A stretch of 49,873 nt of DNA from Paenibacillus phocaeensis. GTDB lineage: Bacteria > Bacillota > Bacilli > Paenibacillales > Paenibacillaceae. The stretch's first letter is position 1. Each line of letters opens with the position of its first letter. Location: contig NZ_FCOQ01000031.1 in assembly GCF_900021165.1 (NCBI RefSeq), positions 78,076-127,948 of the forward strand, in the 5' to 3' direction. Below, piece after piece: positions 8,299-15,651 of this stretch. The notes beneath the pieces are model-generated. The model was not told the DNA's origin, searched no databases, and worked only from the letters and a program-made list of their open reading frames with translations. Position numbers and translations under genes: made by a program.

Positions 8299-9874
8299 CG
8301 TCCTCGTCCTTCCGGTAGAAAAATTGCCGATACTCCCCCGGCGTCACGCCCTCCGTTTTTTTGAACAGCCGCGAGAAGTATTTCACGTCTTGATACCCCA
8401 CCATCTCCGAAATGTGGTACAGTTTCAAATCCGGGTCCATCATCAGATTTTTCGCCTTATCCATCCGGAACTGGGTCAAATACTCGATAAATGACATCCC
8501 CATCTCCTGCTTGAAAAAAGAACTGAAATAACTGCTGCTCATCCCCGCCTTGCCGGCCACGTCGTTCAGCGAAATATCCTGCATGTAGTGGCGATGGATA
8601 AAGCCGACCGCCGTTTCCAGCGTACGGTTGTGCTTCTGCTGCTTTTTCCATTCCGCCTTGTCGATCGCCGCCGCCGTCAGCTCATCGACGAACCGGATGA
8701 ACTCGTCGGCGGAGAAATTCACCTGAAACCATTCGTAAGGCTTGAGCTCATCCTGGAAGACCAGGGCGGTGATTTTCTGCTCGTGCACATAGCGAACAAC
8801 GGAGGATAGCAATTGCAGACAATACCCATGGAATACCGGGTAAACGACGTTTTGCTCCAACACCGTGCCGACGAAGCGGCGCAGCGTTTCCCGCGCCCGG
8901 GGGCCGTCTCCTTCGCGAAGCGCCAGCACGAGCGCTTCGTCCAGGTCACTCGGATAGCCGAGCGCGTTCCCGTTCCCTTCCGTGTTCGCCAATTCCCCAT
9001 GCTCATGCACGAGACCGCTCCCGCAGATCCAGCGGTTCAGCAGCGCTTCGCGGGCTTCGGCAAAGGCGCGCGGCAGCTCGGCGAAATCGCCCGCGCGGCC
9101 GCTGATTCCCACCGAAATGGAGATCCGCACCCAACGGCGGACCTCATAAATCATCGATTCATAAACGTCCCTCGGACAAGGCCCGTCAAGCAGCAGGAAA
9201 TAGATTTGCGACGCGCTCGCAAACAAGAACCGGCTGCCCAAATCCTCCCGATTCTGCAAAATTTCGTACGCGATGTTCCGCACGGCGAACACCACCAACT
9301 GACGGTCTCCCCATTGGTCCTCGGTCACCAGCTCGTCGAAGTCCTCGATATCGATCGCGATGACGTGATAATCCCGGACGGCTTCGGGAAGTTGTCCGCG
9401 CAGCCGGTCGAGATGGTCGGCGGAGTCTTCGATGCCAAGCAACCAATCCTTCCACAGCTTGGCGTAATGGAAATCGGCGGAGATCGCCGGAACGCCTGCG
9501 GCCGGCTTGCCGATTTCTTGCTTCAAGCGGCCGAGCAGATCGCGAACCTCATCCGGTTTCAACGGCTTGAGCAAATAATCGAACGCCCCGAACCGGATGG
9601 CGGTTTTAGCGTATTCGAAATAGCCGTACCCGGACAAAATAACGACTTGAACCGGATACTCGCGCAGCGCGTTCAGCAAATCCAATCCGTTCATGTTCGG
9701 CATGCGAATATCCGTGATCACGAGGTCGGGCATATCCTTGCGCACCAGCTCCAGCGCTTCGTTGCCGTTTTTGGCTTGGCCCACGACCGTCCATTCGGCG
9801 TCCAGGGCAGGAATTAGCTTGGTGAGTCCGCTGCGGACCTTCGGCTCATCGTCGACGATCAATGCTTTATACAT
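8288..9874 (-). CDS. Response regulator with AraC-type DNA-binding domain (YesN type)
   Basis: 528 residues. The N-terminal receiver domain begins MYKALIVDDEPKVR, with acidic Asp9-Asp10, the phosphorylation site Asp55 in VITDIRMP and the Lys of LLKPLKPDEV. A middle region of about 280 residues follows, and the C-terminal double helix-turn-helix (about residues 425-525) includes VAGKAGMSSSYFSSFFKQ and VGYQDVKYFSRLFKK. The ATG at 9872-9874 is preferred because TAGGAGG lies at correct spacing. It lies 56 bp after the YesM kinase gene. This class usually activates neighbouring transporter and glycosidase operons, so the likely targets are the surrounding genes. Confidence 0.96.
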   Translation of the reverse strand: MYKALIVDDEPKVRSGLTKLIPALDAEWTVVGQAKNGNEALELVRKDMPDLVITDIRMPNMNGLDLLNALREYPVQVVILSGYGYFEYAKTAIRFGAFDYLLKPLKPDEVRDLLGRLKQEIGKPAAGVPAISADFHYAKLWKDWLLGIEDSADHLDRLRGQLPEAVRDYHVIAIDIEDFDELVTEDQWGDRQLVVFAVRNIAYEILQNREDLGSRFLFASASQIYFLLLDGPCPRDVYESMIYEVRRWVRISISVGISGRAGDFAELPRAFAEAREALLNRWICGSGLVHEHGELANTEGNGNALGYPSDLDEALVLALREGDGPRARETLRRFVGTVLEQNVVYPVFHGYCLQLLSSVVRYVHEQKITALVFQDELKPYEWFQVNFSADEFIRFVDELTAAAIDKAEWKKQQKHNRTLETAVGFIHRHYMQDISLNDVAGKAGMSSSYFSSFFKQEMGMSFIEYLTQFRMDKAKNLMMDPDLKLYHISEMVGYQDVKYFSRLFKKTEGVTPGEYRQFFYRKDEDDEK

Positions 9875-9930
9875 GTCATAGCCTCCTAGGTTTGATTGAT
9901 CCGGGCTTCGCCTTATCAAGCGTCGCCTCT

Positions 9931-11703
9931 TCAAGCGATTGCCGGAATGACGATCGTAATCGTCGTTCCTTCCCCGTAAACGGAATTCACCTGCACGCCG
10001 AACTCCGGCCCGTATTCCAGCTTCAGGCGGTCGTTCAGGTTATACATCCCGATGCCGTGCACCAACCGGTCGCGAATCATCTGCAGCTTCTCCTCGGGAA
10101 TCCCGCTTCCGTTATCCCGGATGCGGATCACGAGCACCCGACCGTCCTCTTGCAGTCCCATCGACACGTCGATACGCCCGCCCGATTCCATCTCTTCCAT
10201 CCCGTGCAAAATCGAGTTCTCCAAGTAGGGCTGCAGCAACAGGCGCGGCACTTTATAGCCGTAAATGGACGGGTCGACGTCGAACCCGATTTCGAACCGC
10301 TCCTCGAACCGCATCTCTTGCAAATAGGCGTAATTCCTCGCCCATTTCAGTTCCTCTTCGATCGTGACGAGCGGAGCGCCCGGCCGGATCGCGTAACGCA
10401 TAATGTCGCTCAGCGACGTGATCATGCCGCTGATCTCCGGCTGCTCCTTCTCGATCGCGATCCAGTTCATCGCATCTAGCGTATTGTAGACGAAGTGAGG
10501 GTTGATCTGCGCTTGCAGCGCTTTGATCTCGGCTTCTTTTTCCTGCTCGGAGATGACCTTCACTTCATGGATCAAGTCGTTGATTCGGCTGCTCATGCTG
10601 TTGAAAGAGCTTTGCAGCAACCCGATTTCGTCCTCCGATTGCGCCTGCAGGCGGTATTCAAAATTGTCCTTCTGAATCCGTTTCATCGCCACCGCCATCT
10701 GGCGGATCGGTTTGGTGATGTAATGCGTCGTCAGCCAGGCCAGCAGCACGAACAACAAGGCGAAGACGCATAACGTTACGATAAAAAACCGCTTCAGCGA
10801 ACCCGATGCCTGCAAGGCGTCGGACTGCGGCATTAGCGAGAAGTAATACCAGCCGTTGTAATCGGAGCGCTCCATGCCGATGCGGTAAGGCTTCCCGTTC
10901 AAGTCCATCCGGGACAACGCGTCTCCGCTTGCGATCATCTCCTTGAAAAAGGGCTGATCCGCCAGCTTGAGCCGATACGCCTCGTCGTTGCCGTGCCACA
11001 CGAGGTTCCCGTCGCCGTCCGCGATCATAATGACGCCCTGCGGGCTGACGCTGACGCCTTTCACGATGCGATCCAGCGCGGAGATTTTGACGTTCATCAT
11101 CAGCACGCCGATATTTTGCAAGGAATCCGTCACGTCTTTCACCAGCATGCCTGCCGGGATGTAGTAGGTCGAATAGTTGAAATAATTGTTCGCGGGCATT
11201 TCGTACGTCGGCAGCCACGTAATCTGTCCCGCCCTCGCCTCGATCGCCCTTGTCCATTCGGGATGCCGCTCCAGGATCGGCCGGAACACGCCGGAACCTT
11301 TGATGTCGGCAAAATACATCGCCCCGTTCCTGGCGAGCAGGTAAATCGAGTCGATGTCCTCCTTGCCGCGCAGCGAATCGCGCAAAAACCGGTTGACCGT
11401 ATCCTCGGCGTTGGCCTGGGCCCCCTTCGCATTTCGACCGTCCATCCGGCTAAGCTGCTCGATCAGCGGGCCGTTGTCGTAAATCGTGAGCATGCGGTTT
11501 TCAATCTCCGACAGCAGCTGGTCGACGTTGCTGCGAACCAGATGAAGCGACTGCAGCGCTTCGCGGTCGGCCCGCTCGGCAGCGAAATTGCTGGAGCTCC
11601 GGTAGAAGATAAACCCGGCAAACACAAGCGGCGTCAAAATAAACAACACGAGCATCAACATCAGCTTGTTCCGGAGTTTGGCGTTTTTGAGCCTAGTCCA
11701 CAT
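9931..11703 (-). CDS. Membrane sensor histidine kinase (YesM type)
   Basis: 590 residues. Membrane segment near 12-33, extracellular sensor (about 35-302, Cache-like) with YYIPAGMLVKD, second membrane segment near 305-325, HAMP linker (326-378), then the YesM-type phosphoacceptor region QAQINPHFVYNTLD with His403. The ATPase domain has QPYLENSILHG (N box), RDNGSGIP (G1) and GIGMYNLNDRL (G2). It is the sensor partner of the response regulator that follows at once. The ATG at 11701-11703 follows GGAGGAG. The upstream gap carries a LacI-type palindrome and a cre-like site, so expression is probably under sugar and catabolite control. Confidence 0.96.
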   Translation of the reverse strand: MWTRLKNAKLRNKLMLMLVLFILTPLVFAGFIFYRSSSNFAAERADREALQSLHLVRSNVDQLLSEIENRMLTIYDNGPLIEQLSRMDGRNAKGAQANAEDTVNRFLRDSLRGKEDIDSIYLLARNGAMYFADIKGSGVFRPILERHPEWTRAIEARAGQITWLPTYEMPANNYFNYSTYYIPAGMLVKDVTDSLQNIGVLMMNVKISALDRIVKGVSVSPQGVIMIADGDGNLVWHGNDEAYRLKLADQPFFKEMIASGDALSRMDLNGKPYRIGMERSDYNGWYYFSLMPQSDALQASGSLKRFFIVTLCVFALLFVLLAWLTTHYITKPIRQMAVAMKRIQKDNFEYRLQAQSEDEIGLLQSSFNSMSSRINDLIHEVKVISEQEKEAEIKALQAQINPHFVYNTLDAMNWIAIEKEQPEISGMITSLSDIMRYAIRPGAPLVTIEEELKWARNYAYLQEMRFEERFEIGFDVDPSIYGYKVPRLLLQPYLENSILHGMEEMESGGRIDVSMGLQEDGRVLVIRIRDNGSGIPEEKLQMIRDRLVHGIGMYNLNDRLKLEYGPEFGVQVNSVYGEGTTITIVIPAIA

Positions 11704-11724
11704 CAGGGCGTTTCTCCTCCAGTC

Positions 11725-11774
11725 ATTAAGCGCTTACAATGTTGGGATTCCAAATTGTGGAATCGATTGCAGAT
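11725..11774 (-). promoter_or_regulatory. cre-like site and LacI-type operator before the kinase gene
   Basis: Positions 11725-11739, read on the minus strand, give TTGTAAGCGCTTAAT, one mismatch from the cre consensus WTGNAANCGNWNNCW. Positions 11755-11774 (TTGTGGAATCGATTGCAGAT) share the core AATCGATT and one complete arm GCAGAT with the perfect palindrome at 22408-22427. Both lie in the gap upstream of the YesM gene. Binding by CcpA and by the local LacI protein is inferred. Confidence 0.55.
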
Positions 11775-11866
11775 CTCTAACCAAAGTATACGGCCCCGCT
11801 GCCGTTTCGGCAAAAGAAATCGGATTCATTCCTGAAATTCCCGGTTCCGGCCGCCCCGACCCAGCC

Positions 11867-13873
11867 TCAAATGTCCAATTCCGGATGATGCGCTTTGATC
11901 CGCAAGTAGCTTTCCGCCGCGGCTCCGTTGCCCCAATCGAAAATCGTAAACTCTCCCATCCCTAACCCCTGTTCGTTCACCTCCCCTCCATGCCCGTAGT
12001 TTTCCATCATAAAACCGTAATCCCGTTCCCCGAAAAAAGGAAAAGCCTCCTCCCATTGCGCTTTCGTCTTCGGATTCTCCGGGCAGTACATCATGACGAA
12101 GGAGGCTTTGAGGGCGGCCAGCCCGCGCTCGAGATATTCCGCCCTTCCGAGTTCGCGGCCGTACTCCAGAATCAATTCGGCGAACAGGCTTTGCCGGGAA
12201 TCATTCCACTCGCCGTCGGCGTTCATGACTCCGAATCCTCCCAAAACATCAATATACAGATAGGGAGGCTGCCAGGAGGCTTGCGTCATCAGCATTTCGT
12301 CCAGACATCGTTCTCCCTGCCGCAAATACGAAATCTCGCCCGTCTGTCTGTAACACGCCAGGAACGCCTCGGCGGCCCAAAACATCGAGAAATTGCATTG
12401 CTTATACATCTTGTTGCGCGCATATTTTCGGCCGACATGATCTTTGCCACCAAACCCCGAGCAGGACCAGTACGTCTCGAAATCCTCCCAGCGGCCCTCG
12501 GGCAGCACTCCAGCCGCGACCGCCTCCGCCGCCCGCAGCGCGGCTTGAATATAGCGGGCCTGGCCGGTCAGTTCACCGAGCCGGAGCAAAAACGTAACGG
12601 ACACCGCCGTCTCCGGCGAATCCCGCAGCGCCTCAAGCGGCTCCAGGGTATGCCAATCCAGCCAAGCCGGGAAAAAGCCCCGCGCATCCTGAAGCGCGAT
12701 CAACGCGTCCCCGTAACGAACGGCATAGGCCAACAACCGCGAATCCCGCTCCAGCTCTTCGTACCACCGAAGCATCCATAACGCCGTCCAGCTCATATCG
12801 GCAATATGATAAGGTGCTTCCTTGATCCGGCGATCCGGCAGCGGGTTGCGGTCGGAATTTCCCCAGTACGCGGTATCCCATCCTTTGGAGCGATGAATGA
12901 GCGCGTCCCCGATTCGGACTTGCTCCATTTCCGTGGCGATGACCGACGGAAAAAAGCCGCTGCGCTGCGGCGCTGACAACGCCAGCTCCTTCATCAACCT
13001 CGCCCGCCGGAGCAGGTCCGGATCATCCTGTTGCCGACCGTATCGAAATACGCCCGCTGCCGAGCGAAGCGAGCTGAACCACGCCTGATTCCAAATGGAG
13101 CGGGTCTCCCGCTCGCTGGCCGGCCCGGGATAATTCGGGCTTTGCGTAACGTTGACGATGAACGCCGGCGCCCCTACCTTTATCCCGTTCAGCTCAAATT
13201 CCTGCCACACCTGCCGTTCCCAATGCTTGAACGCCCAGCGGTACGCATAACGCACGAACGGCGCCAGCGGCGCGGTTAAGGGCGCACCGGTCCGGTAAAG
13301 CGGCGCTCCCCACCGTTCCCAAAGGAAGCGCAGGACCGCACGCCACGGGTTGGCCAGTGCCTCCGGCGCGTCGCTGACCATCAGGTAAAAGCCGACTTTC
13401 ACGCGGCCTGCGGCGTAGCTTGCTCCGGGCTTTTTTTCGTAAAGCACATGTTCCTTTACCCGGCTATCGCCCATGCCCAGCACAAGCTCGTTCCGGGAAG
13501 CGTCATTATCCATATACCAGCGGACCTGGCTCCCCTCCCCCAGCAGATCGAGGTCGGGGATCAGCGCCAGCATCCGCCGGTCATCCCGGACGATCAACGC
13601 CGGGGAGCGGAAGCTGTGCTGGTCGATCACATGGCGGTCGGTCGGGGTCAAATGAGGCGCCCAATGGAAAGAGGGGGCAAAGGCCGGTACGACCTTCACC
13701 CTCCAATCATCCTGCCGGACCGGACGATCCAGGCGAAATGTCAGCCTAAATTGATACACGCCGGGTTCCGGCTCGCTGCCATGCACCTCCGGCTCCATGC
13801 CTCCAAGGAAATCGTACGCGATCGATGCGGCGAATGCCGACAGGTTCGGGCCGGGCGAAATGCTGCCTAGCAT
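11867..13873 (-). CDS. Large uncharacterised protein, probable helical-barrel glycosidase
   Basis: 668 residues, no signal peptide, so cytoplasmic. I do not recognise a named family. The first 200 residues are beta-rich (for example EPGVYQFRLTFRLDRPV). From about 230 to the end there are many amphipathic helices with aromatic, glycosidase-like motifs (MSWTALWMLRWYEEL, FFPAWLDW, GRWEDFETYWSC, FSMFWAAEAFLACY, YGFMMENYGHGGEVNEQ). This layout fits a beta-sandwich plus (alpha/alpha)6 barrel of the six-hairpin glycosidase kind. The ATG at 13871-13873 follows GGAGAGG. It is 22 bp downstream of GH172 and in the same operon, so a step in breaking down the same oligosaccharide is inferred. A lyase or phosphorylase is not excluded. 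Confidence 0.75.
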   Translation of the reverse strand: MLGSISPGPNLSAFAASIAYDFLGGMEPEVHGSEPEPGVYQFRLTFRLDRPVRQDDWRVKVVPAFAPSFHWAPHLTPTDRHVIDQHSFRSPALIVRDDRRMLALIPDLDLLGEGSQVRWYMDNDASRNELVLGMGDSRVKEHVLYEKKPGASYAAGRVKVGFYLMVSDAPEALANPWRAVLRFLWERWGAPLYRTGAPLTAPLAPFVRYAYRWAFKHWERQVWQEFELNGIKVGAPAFIVNVTQSPNYPGPASERETRSIWNQAWFSSLRSAAGVFRYGRQQDDPDLLRRARLMKELALSAPQRSGFFPSVIATEMEQVRIGDALIHRSKGWDTAYWGNSDRNPLPDRRIKEAPYHIADMSWTALWMLRWYEELERDSRLLAYAVRYGDALIALQDARGFFPAWLDWHTLEPLEALRDSPETAVSVTFLLRLGELTGQARYIQAALRAAEAVAAGVLPEGRWEDFETYWSCSGFGGKDHVGRKYARNKMYKQCNFSMFWAAEAFLACYRQTGEISYLRQGERCLDEMLMTQASWQPPYLYIDVLGGFGVMNADGEWNDSRQSLFAELILEYGRELGRAEYLERGLAALKASFVMMYCPENPKTKAQWEEAFPFFGERDYGFMMENYGHGGEVNEQGLGMGEFTIFDWGNGAAAESYLRIKAHHPELDI

Positions 13874-13895
13874 GTTATCCTCTCCTTTAGCTCGC

Positions 13896-14978
13896 TTAAA
13901 TGACTTCCAGTCCGTCGTTATCCGGCAGCTTCGGGTAAGCCGCATGCGGCTCCGATTGATACCAATAGCTGACGGAGGCGATATCGTCCTGCAGCGGCAA
14001 ATACCGACCGCCGGACCGCCAGCCCAGCGCCTGGATCGTGACGCGCAGATCGCTTTCGAAGCGGATCGGGTCCATCACATGCCAGCGGTACATGCCGAAA
14101 CGCTGCTGGCTCCGGTACAAGCCGTCCGGCTTGATGATCTGATGGAGACCTAAGTACGCCGTGGAAAAGGAGGCGTATTCCCCTTTCGGCTGCTCGAAGT
14201 TCCACGCTCCGCCGAAATAGTCTTCCGTACCCGTGCCGCAAATGGTCGGATAATCCTGATCCCCGTCCATGTAGAACTTGATCTCTCCTTCGCCCCACCA
14301 GCCGTTGTTGTTCACCTGCCAGGCCAGATAAGTGCCCACGTAGTGGCCTTTGCCGCGGACGCCGTCCAACAGCACGTGCACGTCCTTGTAGCGAACCGGG
14401 TTGCTTCTTCTCCATTGGGCATGGAAATAAGCGGCATCGTCCGGGACCTCGGTCAAGGTGTAGTCGATTTGATAATACAAGACGACCGGCGACCCCATCC
14501 GGTTTTCGACCGTGATTTTGGCTTTTTGGCGAAACGGCATCACCCAATAGCTGTTCATCCCCCCGGCCGGATTGACCGCCACCGGCAGCGAGTTGACGTT
14601 GCTGCGCTCGCACCAGCCGTTGCAGAAGAAATCACCCAGCGGCGTTTCCACACTCGGTTCGCTCTCCCCGTCCCAGTACATCCGCAAAATCAGATGCCGC
14701 CAGCTGTCCGGAAAGCAGGTCAGCCAGATATGCTGAATCGCTCCCGGCCCGTCGATGTCCGCCACCGTCAAAGTCTGCCCCGGCGCGATGTTCACCGATG
14801 GCGATACCTTCCAGCCCTGGCCGAGGTCGCGGGCGCACTCCGCCCCCGTGCCTTCGGTGGCCATGCCGCCTTGGCCTTTGGCGCCGGTAAAGTTCTCCGC
14901 GCTGATCGAACGCGTCTTCGCCGGCGACATCCGGTACAAATTGCCTAATCCTAGATCCAGTCCGTTAAATGGGTTCAT
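13896..14978 (-). CDS. GH172 (DUF2961) family glycoside hydrolase, second copy
   Basis: 360 residues. It carries the fuller family signature: LGLGNLYRMSPAKTRSIS at the N-terminus, AENFTGAKGQGGMA, RMYWDGESEPSVETPLGDFF, WWGEGE (227-232) and GTGTEDYFGGAW (248-259). Glu230 and Glu252 are the probable catalytic pair, not verified by alignment. No signal peptide is seen, so it is cytoplasmic. The ATG at 14976-14978 is chosen over an ATG two codons upstream because its spacing from GGGAGAG is better. Known GH172 enzymes hydrolyse alpha-D-fructofuranosyl or alpha-D-arabinofuranosyl linkages. With a GH183 lipoprotein and an A5P isomerase in the locus, exo-alpha-D-arabinofuranosidase is favoured. It probably complements the divergent copy at 741-1850. 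Confidence 0.93.
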   Translation of the reverse strand: MNPFNGLDLGLGNLYRMSPAKTRSISAENFTGAKGQGGMATEGTGAECARDLGQGWKVSPSVNIAPGQTLTVADIDGPGAIQHIWLTCFPDSWRHLILRMYWDGESEPSVETPLGDFFCNGWCERSNVNSLPVAVNPAGGMNSYWVMPFRQKAKITVENRMGSPVVLYYQIDYTLTEVPDDAAYFHAQWRRSNPVRYKDVHVLLDGVRGKGHYVGTYLAWQVNNNGWWGEGEIKFYMDGDQDYPTICGTGTEDYFGGAWNFEQPKGEYASFSTAYLGLHQIIKPDGLYRSQQRFGMYRWHVMDPIRFESDLRVTIQALGWRSGGRYLPLQDDIASVSYWYQSEPHAAYPKLPDNDGLEVI

Positions 14979-15180
14979 GGTCATCTCTCTCCCTGATAAA
15001 TAGTGTTCATTCGAAAAATAGCGGAACATTATGGTCCTATTTTTCAATGAATCGTACAGAATGCAGTGATCTCCCAAATATAGCGCCATAAACTTCCGCT
15101 ATAGGCTCACTCGCGTAAGTTTTTCTACCGGCGATCTTAAGCAGCTATCCCAACTTTTTACTTGCCGCACTCCACTAGCA

Positions 15181-15368
15181 AGCTAACGGAAGCCAGAGGC
15201 GCTATTCACTGCCTTGGGGGCAGCTTCCGATTCTAACGGAACTAGGAGACCTTATTTCGGCCAAAAGCGGCTAATGGGGCACCGTAAGGGTCCAATAAGG
15301 TCTCTGGATTCCGTTACAGCGGGAAATTGCCGGGAAATACGAACATAAGGTCACTACGTTCCGTTACA
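15181..15368. repeat. Cluster of direct and inverted TAACGGAA repeats
   Basis: TAACGGAA occurs near 15185 and 15234, and its complement TTCCGTTA near 15309 and 15359. The two inner arms, about 23 bp each (TAACGGAAnnnnGAGACCTTATT type), are near-complementary and could fold into a large hairpin. The gap 14979-15651 has no gene; it contains this cluster, a stretch of anonymous sequence (14979-15180) and the pentamer tract that follows. Confidence 0.6.
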
Positions 15369-15371
15369 TTC

Positions 15372-15630
15372 GTTGCGACCGCCGCGATCCGTTGCGATGC
15401 GATGCGATCCGATCCGATTCGATGTGATGTGATGTGATCTGACCCGTTGCGATTCGATGCGATGTGATCCGACCCGTTGCGTTGCGATGTGATCCGTTGC
15501 GATGCGATCCGATGCGATTCGATGTGATCCGTTGCGATGCGATCCGATCTAATCAGCTACGACCGTTACAATCCGTTGCATCTGTTACGATCCGATCTGT
15601 TACGATCCGATCTGTTACGTTCCGTCGCGC
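15372..15630. repeat. Five-base-phased degenerate repeat (GATNC-type pentamers)
   Basis: About 50 consecutive pentamers fit G-(A/T)-T-N-(C/T) with few slips, for example GATGC GATCC GATTC and GTTGC GATGT GATCC. The phase of five is kept for more than 150 bases. It lies within the glycan operon, between the DUF6259-like gene and GH172. It is not a coding region: no conserved frame and no ribosome site. Confidence 0.8.
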
Positions 15631-15651
15631 CGCGAATCTCCTGGCCGCATA

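Noticed and set aside
741..14978. Fructan (difructose anhydride) degradation as the function of the GH172 genes
   Set aside because: GH172 includes alpha-fructofuranosidases, but no fructokinase, GH32 or fructose transporter is present, whereas a GH183 and an A5P isomerase are. Kept only as an alternative.
15372..15630. CRISPR array
   Set aside because: The repeats are 5-bp phased and contiguous, with no spacers of regular length and no cas genes.
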